Assembly: GCF_963675305.1 (NCBI RefSeq)
Contig: NZ_OY776147.1
Coordinates: 2,666,001 to 2,730,000, forward strand
Direction of reading: 5' to 3'
DNA length: 64,000 nucleotides
Source of the DNA: an uncultured Hyphomonas sp.
GTDB taxonomy: Bacteria; Pseudomonadota; Alphaproteobacteria; Caulobacterales; Hyphomonadaceae
Shown: one piece after another, positions 35,208-43,507 of the stretch
Position numbering within the stretch: position 1 is the first letter of the stretch
How the letters are laid out: every line of letters starts with the position of its first letter
Notes under the pieces: model-generated
The model's input: the letters and a program-made list of their open reading frames with translations, nothing else
The model's database searches: none
Told to the model about the DNA's origin: nothing
Translations under genes and position numbers: made by a program

Positions 35208-35852
35208 GACGCTATAATAGGAATACGAACTCAACTGACCTTGCCCCCGTCCCCATCCAGTTGATCCGAGATAATTATGTTCGGAATAGTCGAGACGTGC
35301 TTACACAGCTTTAAGATGCAAGACCGGCGGGCTGATCTACAGACCGAATTCATAGCGGAAAGCCATAATGCCTCGAAAAAGGATAGTGGACGGTAACGTG
35401 TGTTTCCAGGCGCGCTACGGATCGTTTCCCTGCTAATTTGCCGATTTCCCCTGCATGCTTCGGGTTGTCAGGGAAATCGGGCCTGAGGGTACTGTTGCAT
35501 TTGACGATTGGAGACGGCGGCGGATTTCGGGCGCAATATCTACCCGCTCCGGAAACGGAGACGCAACCCTGGCGCCAAAGCCCGCAGTGTATGGGGCTTT
35601 GCGCGGAGATGATGGTGCTATTCCCTGTTTAGGGGGGTGTCTGACAGCACCTCTGACAGGCCCCTTCGATCGCCTATCTTTGCGCTAGGCATTACGAGCC
35701 ATAAGACCGCCATCGACAGGCTCGAATATCGAAGCGAAGATCCGGGTTAAACCGGACCAGCCCGCCCCCGATTGCTTTATGGAAGAGGCCCTGAATTCGC
35801 ATGGATGAATGCAGGAAAGCCAGGGACGTGCTGCAGACCTATCAGCGCCATC
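35208..35852. other. Gene-poor, scrambled segment of the island
   Basis: About 645 bp without a credible gene. It contains the degenerate copy of the tRNA-Val flank (35322-35398) and, at 35487-35500, GGGTACTGTTGCAT, which faintly recalls IS6-family inverted-repeat ends. Short frames at 35438-35632 and 35455-35688 have no ribosome sites or domain features. It reads as rearranged DNA. Confidence 0.5.
35322..35398. repeat. Degenerate direct repeat of the tRNA-Val 3' flank, copy A
   Basis: About 77 bp that align, with scattered mismatches and small gaps, to 36547-36622. It begins GACCGGCGGGCTGAT and ends GTGGACGGTAACG, the latter corresponding to the 3' end of tRNA-Val. This is the expected pattern of an old attachment-site duplication. 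Confidence 0.65.
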
Positions 35853-36359
35853 TCATGAAAAATCATCCGGATTTGCTTCGAACGCCTTCAGTTTCTCGAC
35901 ATAGCTCGCGATCAGCTGCGTCTTGCGATCTTCACTGAAACTTCCATCCATCTCGACCGCCTCATGGGCTTTCGACCATTCCAGCGCCTTGAGGAGCAGC
36001 CAGATCACATGCAAGCCTGCCTGTACGCTGTCCGTCGACAATTTCGGGTCATCGGTTGCGAGCGCCTCGGCTATTGCCGGATCATCGGTAAGGGCTTCGA
36101 ACAAATCACTCAGAAGAAGGCCAGACTTTCCAAGCCCCAATCCTTGCCTTTCAAGGTAGGGCGGTCGGCCTTCCGTATGATTGTGACTTTGGACCCATGC
36201 GAGATGAGAAACTGTTTTCCACATCTGGTGTGAGGTAGACCCGTGCAGGAGCAGGCCGGCCCTGATCCGTTCACTGGCGGTTTCAATCTCATCCCCAGCG
36301 GTTCGGCGCTGCGAGTATTCGGTCAGCTGAGATAGGAGAATCTGTTTTCCACTCGGCAT
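35853..36359 (-). CDS. Hypothetical protein inside the tRNA-flank repeats
   Basis: 168 aa, unrecognised, soluble and mostly helical. The ATG at 36359 (MPSGKQILLSQL) has GGAG 9 nt upstream; a TTG at 36380 is an alternative. It contains HGSTSHQMWKTVSHLAW and LHVIWLLLKALEWSKAH, perhaps a helical-bundle core. It is the only substantial gene between the two copies of the tRNA-flank repeat, so it may have arrived with the insertion. Confidence 0.55.
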   Translation of the reverse strand: MPSGKQILLSQLTEYSQRRTAGDEIETASERIRAGLLLHGSTSHQMWKTVSHLAWVQSHNHTEGRPPYLERQGLGLGKSGLLLSDLFEALTDDPAIAEALATDDPKLSTDSVQAGLHVIWLLLKALEWSKAHEAVEMDGSFSEDRKTQLIASYVEKLKAFEANPDDFS

Positions 36360-36392
36360 GGGATGAAACTCCGCTAGCAAAATTGACCAGGT

Positions 36393-36578
36393 TCAGAAGA
36401 CAATGCCGGTCTCATCGATAACCAGTTTGGCATTTTTCTCAATGCACCTGGCCTCAAGCGACTGCCTTGGCACGGAATAAAGGTCCTTTGCCAAGCCGGG
36501 AGCTAGCTCTGGCCAGTCTTCTTCAGTTAGCAGGAAGGCGGTCTGCGACCGGCGGGCTGATTTACAGACCGAATTCAC
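36393..36578 (-). CDS. Short hypothetical ORF, probably a gene remnant
   Basis: 61 codons ending 13 bp before the 175-codon frame upstream of the 168-aa gene. Its first residues lie inside repeat copy B, so the natural start may be lost. LTEEDWPELAPGLAKDLYSV and the C-terminal AKLVIDETGIVF look like real protein sequence. It is probably the C-terminal part of a gene fused to the repeat. Confidence 0.3.
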   Translation of the reverse strand: MNSVCKSARRSQTAFLLTEEDWPELAPGLAKDLYSVPRQSLEARCIEKNAKLVIDETGIVF

Positions 36579-36622
36579 AGCGGACCGCCATTAGCCCCTG
36601 AAAAGAATGGTGGGCGGTAACG
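36547..36622. repeat. Direct repeat at the tRNA-Val 3' end, copy B
   Basis: The partner of 35322-35398. It spans the last 15 bp of the tRNA gene and the 61 bp beyond its 3' end, so it is the chromosomal attachment-side copy if an element inserted here. Confidence 0.65.
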
Positions 36623-36683
36623 GGCTCGAACCGCTGACCCTCTCGGTGTAAACGAGATGCTCTACCAACTGAGCTAACCGCCC
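36608..36683 (-). tRNA. tRNA-Val (anticodon TAC)
   Basis: 76 nt. The 7-bp acceptor GGGCGGT/ACCGCCC, D-arm GCTC...GAGC, anticodon arm CTCGTTTACACCGAG with TAC, and the T-arm with GGTTCGAGCCC are all intact, and CCA is encoded (36608-36610). It forms the right boundary of the accessory island and is a typical integration site. Confidence 0.96.
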
Positions 36684-36715
36684 ATCCGGTGGCGTACATG
36701 CCGGGACCCGGGACA

Positions 36716-36749
36716 AAAAGCAAGACGGCCGCTCCAGAAGAAGCGGCCG
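36716..36749 (-). terminator. Rho-independent terminator of lon
   Basis: On the - strand CGGCCGCT (36749-36742), an 8-nt loop and AGCGGCCG (36733-36726) form an 8-bp stem followed by CTTGCTTTTT, 24 bp past the lon stop. Confidence 0.72.
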
Positions 36750-36772
36750 CCATTGTTTTCAGGTGTCAGGTC

Positions 36773-39190
36773 CTAGTGCGCGCGGGGCTGGTCGCCTGTT
36801 CCGCTGCCCTGCCCCGAGAGCGATGCATGCAGCGCCGCCTCGTCGGCTTCCGACCATTCGATCGGCGTCAGCGGCCGGGTCAGCGCAATCTCCAGCACCT
36901 CATTGATGTCGGAGACCGGCACGATCTTCAGGCCCGTCTTCACATTCTCCGGAATCTCGTCGAGATCCTTCTCGTTCTCCTCCGGAATGAGGACCGTCTT
37001 GATACCACCGCGGAGGGCTGCGAGCAGCTTCTCCTTGAGGCCGCCGATCGGCAACACCTTGCCGCGCAGCGAGATCTCCCCCGTCATCGCGACTTCGCGG
37101 TCAACCGGGTTTCCGGTCAGCAGCGAGACGATGGCGGTGGTCATGGCGACACCGGCGGACGGGCCGTCTTTCGGTGTGGCGCCATCCGGCACGTGCACGT
37201 GGATATCCGTCGTGTTGAAGACCGTCGGCTTGATGCCAAGCATCACCGACCGGGAGCGGACGAGCGAGCTCGCCGCCTGAATCGATTCCTTCATCACGTC
37301 GCGGAGGTTACCCGTGACCTTCATGTTCCCGCGGCCGGGCATCTTGACCGCCTCGATGGTGAGGAGGTCGCCGCCCGTCTCTGTCCAAGCAAGGCCTGTG
37401 ACGGCACCCACCTGGTCGGTCTCGTCAGCAAGGCCATAGCGGAACTTCCGCACGCCTGCGAAGTCGCCGAGATTCTCCGGCGTCACGGTCAGCGTGGCGT
37501 CGTCGCCCTGTTCGGCCAGCTTGCGCACCGCCTTGCGGGCAAGGCGCGCAATCTCGCGCTTCAGGCTACGCACCCCGGCTTCGCGGGAATAGTACCGGAT
37601 GAGGTCGCGGATGGCCTGGTCGGTGACGACAAACTCGTCCTCGCCGAGGCCGTGATCCTCACGCACCTGAGGGATCAGGTGGCGCTTGGTGATCTCCAGC
37701 TTCTCGTCTTCGGTGTAGCCGGCGATCCGGATGATCTCCATACGGTCCAGCAAGGGCTGGGGCATGTTGAGCGAGTTCGCCGTCGTCACGAACATCACGT
37801 CCGAAAGGTCGTAATCGACTTCCAGATAGTGGTCGTTGAACGTCGAGTTCTGCTCCGGATCGAGCACTTCCAGCAGCGCCGAGGCCGGATCGCCGCGATG
37901 GTCCATGCCCATCTTGTCGATCTCGTCCAGAAGGAACAGCGGGTTGCCCGACTTTACCTTCTTCAGCGACTGGATGATGCGTCCCGGCATCGAGCCGATA
38001 TACGTCCGGCGGTGGCCGCGGATCTCGCTCTCGTCCCGCACGCCGCCCAGCGACACGCGCACGAAGTCGCGTCCCGTGGCTTCGGCGATGGACCGGCCAA
38101 GCGAGGTCTTACCTACACCCGGAGGCCCGACGAGGCAGAGGATCGGCCCCTTCATCTTGCCGGTGCGTTTCTGCACGGCGAGATATTCGAGGATCCGCTC
38201 TTTGACCTTCTCAAGACCATAATGGTCGTCGTCGAGCTGGTGCTCGGCTTTGACCAGGTCGGTCTCGATGTCCTTGCGCGTGCCCCATGGCAGGGCCAGC
38301 AGCCAGTCGAGATAGTTCCGCACGACGGTGGATTCCGCCGACATCGGCGACATCTGCCGCAGCTTCTTCATCTCGGCGTCGGCCTTGGTACGGGCCTCTT
38401 CGGACAGCGGCGTTTCCTTGATGCGGGCTTCCAGTTCGGCCAGCTCGTCGCGCTCGCCGCCTTCACCGCCCTGCTCACCCAGCTCGCGCTGGATCGCCTT
38501 CATCTGCTCGTTGAGATAATACTCGCGCTGGGTCTTCTCCATCTGCCGCTTGACGCGGTTTTTGATTTTCCGCTCCATCTGCAGCATGCCCATCTCGCTC
38601 TCCATGAGCGCGAAGACCTTTTCGAGGCGTTCCTTCACGTCCGTGAGTTCGAGCAGTTCCTGCTTGTCGGAGAGTTTGACCGAGAGGTTCGATGCGACCG
38701 AGTCGGCCAGGCGGCCGGGATCGGTCATCGCAGAGATCGTGCCGACGGATTCCGGCGGAATCTTGCGGTTCAGCTTCACATAATTCTCGAACTGCTCCTG
38801 CACGGCGCGCATGAGGGCTTCGACGTCGGAATTCTCCGTGTCGACCTCGTCCAGAACTTCGACTTCGGCTTCGAAATAGTCGCCGCGGTCAATCAGTTCG
38901 TTCACGCGCGCACGCGTCTTGCCCTCGACTAGCACTTTGACCGTGCCGTCGGGCAGCTTCAGCAGCTGGAGGATGGTGGCGATCGTGCCGGTTCCGTGCA
39001 CGTCATCGGAGCCGGGATCGTCGATCGCGGCGTCGAGCTGGGCCACCAGCATGATTTCATTTTCCGCTTCCTCGATCATTTCGAGGGCGCGCACCGACTT
39101 GTCGCGCCCCACGAAGAGCGGGGCGACCATGTCGGGGAACACAACGATGTCCCGAAGCGGCAACACCGGAAGGTTCTTGGTCTTTGGCAT
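36773..39190 (-). CDS. lon: ATP-dependent Lon protease (LonA)
   Basis: 805 aa, the usual LonA length, cytoplasmic quality-control and regulatory protease. The N-terminal substrate domain starts [20 protein letters not shown]; a coiled coil follows (about 190-260); the AAA+ domain has Walker [10 protein letters not shown]; the proteolytic domain carries the catalytic Ser678 in DGPSAGVAM and a downstream Lys in [12 protein letters not shown] strong GAAGGAGG ribosome site precedes the ATG. A terminator follows at 36716-36749. In Caulobacterales Lon degrades DnaA and CcrM, so a cell-cycle role is plausible here. Confidence 0.97.
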   Translation of the reverse strand: MPKTKNLPVLPLRDIVVFPDMVAPLFVGRDKSVRALEMIEEAENEIMLVAQLDAAIDDPGSDDVHGTGTIATILQLLKLPDGTVKVLVEGKTRARVNELIDRGDYFEAEVEVLDEVDTENSDVEALMRAVQEQFENYVKLNRKIPPESVGTISAMTDPGRLADSVASNLSVKLSDKQELLELTDVKERLEKVFALMESEMGMLQMERKIKNRVKRQMEKTQREYYLNEQMKAIQRELGEQGGEGGERDELAELEARIKETPLSEEARTKADAEMKKLRQMSPMSAESTVVRNYLDWLLALPWGTRKDIETDLVKAEHQLDDDHYGLEKVKERILEYLAVQKRTGKMKGPILCLVGPPGVGKTSLGRSIAEATGRDFVRVSLGGVRDESEIRGHRRTYIGSMPGRIIQSLKKVKSGNPLFLLDEIDKMGMDHRGDPASALLEVLDPEQNSTFNDHYLEVDYDLSDVMFVTTANSLNMPQPLLDRMEIIRIAGYTEDEKLEITKRHLIPQVREDHGLGEDEFVVTDQAIRDLIRYYSREAGVRSLKREIARLARKAVRKLAEQGDDATLTVTPENLGDFAGVRKFRYGLADETDQVGAVTGLAWTETGGDLLTIEAVKMPGRGNMKVTGNLRDVMKESIQAASSLVRSRSVMLGIKPTVFNTTDIHVHVPDGATPKDGPSAGVAMTTAIVSLLTGNPVDREVAMTGEISLRGKVLPIGGLKEKLLAALRGGIKTVLIPEENEKDLDEIPENVKTGLKIVPVSDINEVLEIALTRPLTPIEWSEADEAALHASLSGQGSGTGDQPRAH

Positions 39191-39356
39191 GTAACTGCCT
39201 CCTTCGTATTATGGTCCCGCCTGGCGGCGACCATGTGACCCTACCCGCACATGATGGCGGGAGTCGGGCGATGTACCAGATGTGGAGAGTGGCCGGGCCT
39301 GCTTCAACCCGGCCCCTGCGCAACATAATTGTGATTTCCCCTGCCCCTGCCTGCAA

Positions 39357-40658
39357 TCAGGGCGCTGAGGACCGCCATGCCTTTGCGGCAGCCTTTTCCG
39401 ACTTCTGATTGGCCAGAAAGGCCGACAGGACACCCAGTTTCTCATCAGGCTCCCCTCCCGCGCCCAGCCGTTTCAACTGCTCATAATACCAGCCCATAGC
39501 GCCGAAACCGTTAAGGGCCTTGATAAGCTTGATCGGCGAGTGCGGCCCCAGCAGGCCCGGCCCGATGCGCAGTTTCTGCTCCCACTGGTCGAGCGCGGCC
39601 TGCGTACCGTCCAGCAGCCGGGCCGGCGCGCCCGTATCCACGCAAAGCGGCCGGCCGAGCCCGATCAGGTCCGCCTCGCCTGCCGCCAAGGCGTCATTCA
39701 TTGCGGCCACAGTACGGAAACCGCCGGTCACCATCAGCGGCATTTTTGCCCGGTCCTGTACGGCGCGGGCGTATTTGAGGAAATAGGCCTCCCGTGCCCG
39801 GGTCGACTCGGCAACCGGCTGATCGAAGGCTGGCTGCAGGCCTTCCTGGTCCATCATTTTGGGCTGTTCGTAATTTCCGCCGGAAATCTCCACGAAATCA
39901 ACGTCCAGCGTGTCCAGAATGTCGATCACACCGAGGCAGTCCTCGAAACTGAAGCCGCCTTTCTGGAAGTCCGCCGAGTTCAGCTTGACCGACACCGAAA
40001 AGCCCGGCCCGGCGGCGATTTTCGCCTCTTTCACGCAGGCGGTCAGCAATCTTGCCCGGTTTTCAAGCGGGCCGCCCCATTCGTCCTCGCGCTGGTTGGC
40101 CAGCGGGGACAGGAAGGAGGACAGGAGATAACCATGGGCGGCATGCACCTGAATGCCGTCGAACCCGGTCTGTTTCGCGACTTTCGCCGCTCGGCCGAAA
40201 CCTTCGATCACGGCCTGGATTTCCTCTGCCGTCATGGCGCGGGGCGATCCGAACTGCCCGCCCGGCAGGCCAAGCGCCACAGGGCTGGGCGCGGCGGGAC
40301 GCGGGTTTACCAGTTTCGGCGTTTGCCGCCCGGCATGGCTGACCTGCATGACCAGCGCTGCGCCATGGCTTTTCGCCGCCTCGGCCCAGCGGGCGAACCA
40401 GTCCAGTTCCTCGTTCGAAACCTTCGGCCCGATGACCACATTGCCCACCTGTTCAAGGTGATCCCGGTCGATCTGGACATTGCCGGTGATGATGCCGCCA
40501 AGCCCGCCTTCGGCCCAGCGCCGGTAGAGCGTGACATGCGCCTCAGTGACCCGGTTGCGCGAATCAGCCAATCCCTCTGTCATTGCCGCTTTCACAAGAC
40601 GGTTGGGAAATGTCAGCCCGCTGGCCAGGGTTAATGCAGTGTTAATCGTGGCAGTCAT
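39357..40658 (-). CDS. Old Yellow Enzyme family NADH:flavin oxidoreductase
   Basis: 433 aa FMN enzyme that reduces activated C=C bonds. The TIM-barrel marks are seen: FPNRLVKAAMTEGLAD at the first strand, the HAGRQT active-site loop, HAAHGYLLSSFLSPLANQR with the His-Ala-Ala-His pair, and VTGGFRT then GLGRPLCVD for FMN phosphate. The ATG at 40658 is chosen because homologous sequence begins there and GGGGGAAC precedes it. Divergent from parE; its first codons contain a CtrA-type box. Substrate unknown. Confidence 0.88.
   Translation of the reverse strand: MTATINTALTLASGLTFPNRLVKAAMTEGLADSRNRVTEAHVTLYRRWAEGGLGGIITGNVQIDRDHLEQVGNVVIGPKVSNEELDWFARWAEAAKSHGAALVMQVSHAGRQTPKLVNPRPAAPSPVALGLPGGQFGSPRAMTAEEIQAVIEGFGRAAKVAKQTGFDGIQVHAAHGYLLSSFLSPLANQREDEWGGPLENRARLLTACVKEAKIAAGPGFSVSVKLNSADFQKGGFSFEDCLGVIDILDTLDVDFVEISGGNYEQPKMMDQEGLQPAFDQPVAESTRAREAYFLKYARAVQDRAKMPLMVTGGFRTVAAMNDALAAGEADLIGLGRPLCVDTGAPARLLDGTQAALDQWEQKLRIGPGLLGPHSPIKLIKALNGFGAMGWYYEQLKRLGAGGEPDEKLGVLSAFLANQKSEKAAAKAWRSSAP
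40631..40645. promoter_or_regulatory. CtrA-type box TTAA-N7-TTAA between OYE gene and parE
   Basis: TTAA (40631-40634), 7 nt, TTAA (40642-40645). It falls in codons 5-9 of the OYE gene, 67-81 bp before the parE start, where the parE promoter would be because the intergenic gap is only 53 bp. The coding context weakens the claim. Confidence 0.35.
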
Positions 40659-40711
40659 TGATGTTCCCCCATATCGACACGATCCTCCGCCGCCCCTAAG
40701 GGAGACCATAA

Positions 40712-42715
40712 ATGGCCGCCGCCAAGCAAGCAAAGCTGTTCGACCAAATGAGCTCCGATAATTCCGGCTACTCCGCCAAGGACATTGAAGTCCTCGAAGG
40801 CCTTGAGCCTGTCCGCAAACGCCCCGGCATGTATATCGGCGGCACGGACGAGCGCGCCTATCACCACCTCTTCGCCGAGGTGCTGGACAATGCGATGGAC
40901 GAAGCTGTCGCGGGCCATGCCAACCGCATCGAGATCCATCTCGACGCCGAAGGCTACCTGACCGTCTCCGACAATGGCCGCGGCATCCCGGTCGACCCGC
41001 ACCCGAAATTTCCAAAGAAATCAGCGCTGGAAGTCATCATGACGACGCTGCACTCGGGCGGGAAATTCTCTGACAAGGCCTATGCGACGGCGGGCGGCCT
41101 GCACGGCGTGGGCATCTCGGTCGTCAACGCCCTGTCGGAGCGTGTGGAAGTGGAAGTCGCGCGAGACAAGCGGCTTTACCGGCAATGCTTCTCCCGCGGC
41201 CTGGTGGAAGGCAAGCTGGAGAAGGTCGGCGCCGCCCCGAACCGCCGCGGCACGTCGGTCAAGTTCAAGCCGGACCATCAGATCTTCGGCGAGAAGATGC
41301 GCTGGCGCCCGGCGCGGCTGTTCCAGATGGCGCGCTCGAAGGCCTATCTCTATCGCGGCGTCGAAGTGCGCTGGGCCTGCGACCCGTCCCTGCTGCCGGA
41401 AGACTCCAAGATCCCGGCCGAAGCCACCCTCTCCTACCCGAACGGCCTGGCCGACCAGCTGGCCGAAGTGTTCGGCGGCAAGGCGACGATCACCGAAGCG
41501 CCGTTTACCGGGCTGGTGGATCTCGGCGCCGAGGGCAAGGTCGAATGGGCCATCGCCTGGACGCAGGCCGGTTTCGGCGAGAGCGATGGCTTTGCCCGCT
41601 CCTATTGTAACACCATCCCGACGCCCGAAGGCGGCACGCACGAGGCGGGCTTCCGCGCGGCGATCACCAAGGGCCTGCGCAATTTCGGTGAGCTGACCGG
41701 CAACAAGAAAGCCAGCGACATCACGGCAGACGACATCATGGGCCATTCGGGCCTGTTGCTGTCCGTCTTCATCCGCGGGCCGGAATTCGTCGGGCAGACG
41801 AAGGACAAGCTGTCGACCACTGCCGCCTTCCGCCTCGTCGAGAACGCTGTGCGCGACCGGTTCGACCACTGGCTGGCCGGCAGCCCCAAGGAAGCCGACA
41901 AGCTGCTAACCTGGGCGATCGACCGCGCCGATGAGCGCGCGCGCCGCAGAAAACAGAAAGAAATCAACCGCAAATCCGCCACCAAGAAGCTGCGCCTGCC
42001 GGGCAAGCTGGCGGACTGTTCGGAAAAAGGCCCGGACGAGACCGAGCTGTTCCTCGTCGAGGGCGACTCGGCCGGCGGCAGCGCCAAACAGGCGCGCGAC
42101 CGGAAAACCCAGGCCATCCTGCCCCTGCGCGGCAAGATCCTGAACGTCGAGAGCGCCTCGGCCGACAAGATGATGGCCAACCAGGAGATCAACGATCTCG
42201 CGCTCGCCCTCGGCACGCAGCTCGGCAAGAAATTCTCCATCGACGATCTGCGCTATGAGCGCATCATCATCATGACCGACGCCGACGTGGACGGCGCCCA
42301 CATCGCGGCGCTGCTGATCACGTTCTTCTATCGCATGACGCCGGGACTCATTGAATCCGGACGGCTTTTCCTGGCCATGCCGCCGCTCTACAAGCTCTCC
42401 AACAAGGGCACGATCGTCTATGCGATGGACGATGAGGACCGCGCGGCGAAGATGAAAGCGCACTTCAAGCCGAACCAGAAAGTCGACATGACGCGCTTCA
42501 AGGGCCTCGGCGAGATGAACCCGGCCCAGCTGAAAGAGACCACGATGAACCCGGCCAGCCGCGTCCTCGCCCGCGTGACGCTGCCGGATTCCATGGACGA
42601 GCTGACCGAGATGAAACCTGCCGAACTCATCAACACGCTGATGGGCAAAAAGGCAGAGCTGCGTTTCCGCTTCATCCAGGAAAACGCCGCCTTTGTGGAA
42701 GACCTGGACATTTAG
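40712..42715 (+). CDS. parE: DNA topoisomerase IV subunit B (ParE)
   Basis: 667 aa ATPase subunit of topoisomerase IV, which decatenates sister chromosomes with ParC. The GHKL ATPase domain shows EVLDNAMDEA, DNGRGIP and GGLHGVGISVVNAL; the TOPRIM domain shows EGDSAGGSAKQARDR and TDADVDGAHI. PLRGKILNVE follows TOPRIM as in ParE. Start ATG 40712 follows AAGGGAG. Divergent from the OYE gene. Confidence 0.95.
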   Translation: MAAAKQAKLFDQMSSDNSGYSAKDIEVLEGLEPVRKRPGMYIGGTDERAYHHLFAEVLDNAMDEAVAGHANRIEIHLDAEGYLTVSDNGRGIPVDPHPKFPKKSALEVIMTTLHSGGKFSDKAYATAGGLHGVGISVVNALSERVEVEVARDKRLYRQCFSRGLVEGKLEKVGAAPNRRGTSVKFKPDHQIFGEKMRWRPARLFQMARSKAYLYRGVEVRWACDPSLLPEDSKIPAEATLSYPNGLADQLAEVFGGKATITEAPFTGLVDLGAEGKVEWAIAWTQAGFGESDGFARSYCNTIPTPEGGTHEAGFRAAITKGLRNFGELTGNKKASDITADDIMGHSGLLLSVFIRGPEFVGQTKDKLSTTAAFRLVENAVRDRFDHWLAGSPKEADKLLTWAIDRADERARRRKQKEINRKSATKKLRLPGKLADCSEKGPDETELFLVEGDSAGGSAKQARDRKTQAILPLRGKILNVESASADKMMANQEINDLALALGTQLGKKFSIDDLRYERIIIMTDADVDGAHIAALLITFFYRMTPGLIESGRLFLAMPPLYKLSNKGTIVYAMDDEDRAAKMKAHFKPNQKVDMTRFKGLGEMNPAQLKETTMNPASRVLARVTLPDSMDELTEMKPAELINTLMGKKAELRFRFIQENAAFVEDLDI

Positions 42716-42829
42716 ACGGGGTCCGGATCGGCGCTTCGCGCCTCACATGACCCCGGCTCAGGGCTGCTGGCGCTCAGGCGTCCGGCTTTGGGGCGTGTTG
42801 GACAAGGTGTTGGATAAGTGCCCCGCCAG

Positions 42830-42855
42830 ACCCTCACGAACACCGTCTACAGACC
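42830..42855. repeat. 26-bp interspersed repeat, copy 2
   Basis: Matches the reverse complement of 8096-8121 at 25 of 26 positions. Two more partial copies of the ACCGTCTATGGACC theme follow directly (42851-42875). It lies in the gap downstream of parE. Confidence 0.5.
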
Positions 42856-42910
42856 GTCTATGGACCCTCTATAGCCTGCCCGCGGAGCCCCGGAGGGGGC
42901 GGCGCCCCCC

Positions 42911-43156
42911 CTATTCCTTCGGCAGCCGTTTCATGTGCACGTCGCGCGCGACATGCACGACCGGGCGGATCGCGAAAAAGACCGAGCCGATCAGGAACAG
43001 CCACGTCCCCGCCGTCACCGTCGCCGTCTTGAAGAACAGGACCGAGCCGATAATGAACATGATCGCCGCCAGCGCATCCACACAGTCATAGGCCGTGCCA
43101 TAGGCCACATAGACCTGCTTGTGGCGCGGCGTGGTGAAACGCATTCCTTCGGTCAT
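42911..43156 (-). CDS. YrhK-like small membrane protein
   Basis: 81 aa with two hydrophobic helices (about residues 24-43 and 47-68). The pattern AIMFIIGSVLFFKTATVTAGTWLFLIGSVFFAIRP matches the YrhK-like domain when split into its two helices, IMFIIGSVLFF and WLFLIGSVFFAIRP. Function unknown. Convergent with parE. Confidence 0.72.
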   Translation of the reverse strand: MTEGMRFTTPRHKQVYVAYGTAYDCVDALAAIMFIIGSVLFFKTATVTAGTWLFLIGSVFFAIRPVVHVARDVHMKRLPKE

Positions 43157-43344
43157 GACAGCCCTTTCTCAATTCTGCTTTGAGCTGGCTGGGTGCCGGT
43201 TACAGGCTTTGCTGTAAACCAACGACGCTGACTTTCGCATCAACATCAAATCTTGGCCGCCACTTACGGAACGCACATATCTCCGCCCCAGAGATCTCGC
43301 CGCCGGAAACCGATTTGGTTAACGATTTATGAAAAAAACAAAAT

Positions 43345-43359
43345 GTTCGCTTTTTGTTC
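43345..43359. promoter_or_regulatory. LexA (SOS) box of alphaproteobacterial type
   Basis: GTTC (43345-43348), 7 nt, GTTC (43356-43359) is an exact match to the alphaproteobacterial LexA operator GTTC-N7-GTTC. It lies 20 bp upstream of the promoter proposed for the structured RNA, and 190 bp from the divergent YrhK-like gene. Confidence 0.6.
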
Positions 43360-43372
43360 ACTTGACTCGAAA

Positions 43373-43408
43373 CGAATCCTTGATTCGTCAGAGAATCGCC
43401 TGTACACT
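43373..43408 (+). promoter_or_regulatory. Promoter of the structured RNA, with dyad operator and GANTC cluster
   Basis: TTGATT (43380-43385) and TACACT (43403-43408) are spaced by 17 bp and predict a transcript start near 43413-43415. The dyad CGAATC-CTT-GATTCG (43373-43387) overlaps the -35 box. Three GANTC sites, the CcrM methylation target, lie at 43374, 43382 and 43393, which is dense for so short a stretch. Confidence 0.55.
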
Positions 43409-43412
43409 TTAG

Positions 43413-43507
43413 GTGGCAGGTAAGCGCCGGGCAGCCCCGAGTGGACTAACGTCCGCAGCACCCTAAGCGGTGTGGTACAGGGGTCCGGGGACCTGCCACT
43501 TTTTTTT
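43413..43507 (+). ncRNA. Structured RNA of about 95 nt beside a DUF3800 gene
   Basis: A 9-bp outer helix GTGGCAGGT/ACCTGCCAC (43413-43421 with 43491-43499) closes a multibranch structure: CCCCG/CGGGG (43435-43439 with 43486-43490), hairpin GTGGAC-TAAC-GTCCGC (43441-43456) and hairpin CACC-CTAAGC-GGTG (43459-43472). Nine T residues (43500-43508) follow at once, so the outer helix doubles as a terminator stem. It does not match SRP RNA, 6S RNA, tmRNA or a tRNA. RNA motifs linked to DUF3800 genes have been described; membership is untested. A reading as the 3' UTR of the DUF3800 gene (- strand) is also possible. Confidence 0.65.

Noticed and set aside
35487..35500. IS6-family inverted-repeat end (GGGTACTGTTGCAT)
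   Set aside because: Only a partial match to the usual CTGTTGCAAA end, with no partner repeat and no transposase fragment nearby.
35800..35904. 34-codon + strand ORF starting MDECRKARDVLQ
   Set aside because: It runs into the convergent 168-aa gene, has no ribosome site and shows no recognisable feature.
36689..38932. 747-codon + strand frame opposite lon
   Set aside because: lon has full Walker and Ser-Lys protease motifs; the + strand frame is a shadow.
43413..43507. Structured RNA as SRP (4.5S) RNA, tmRNA piece or tRNA-like gene
   Set aside because: The SRP apical motif GGAAGGAAGCAGCC is absent, no tag or T-loop is present, and the 3' end is a U-tract instead of CCA.
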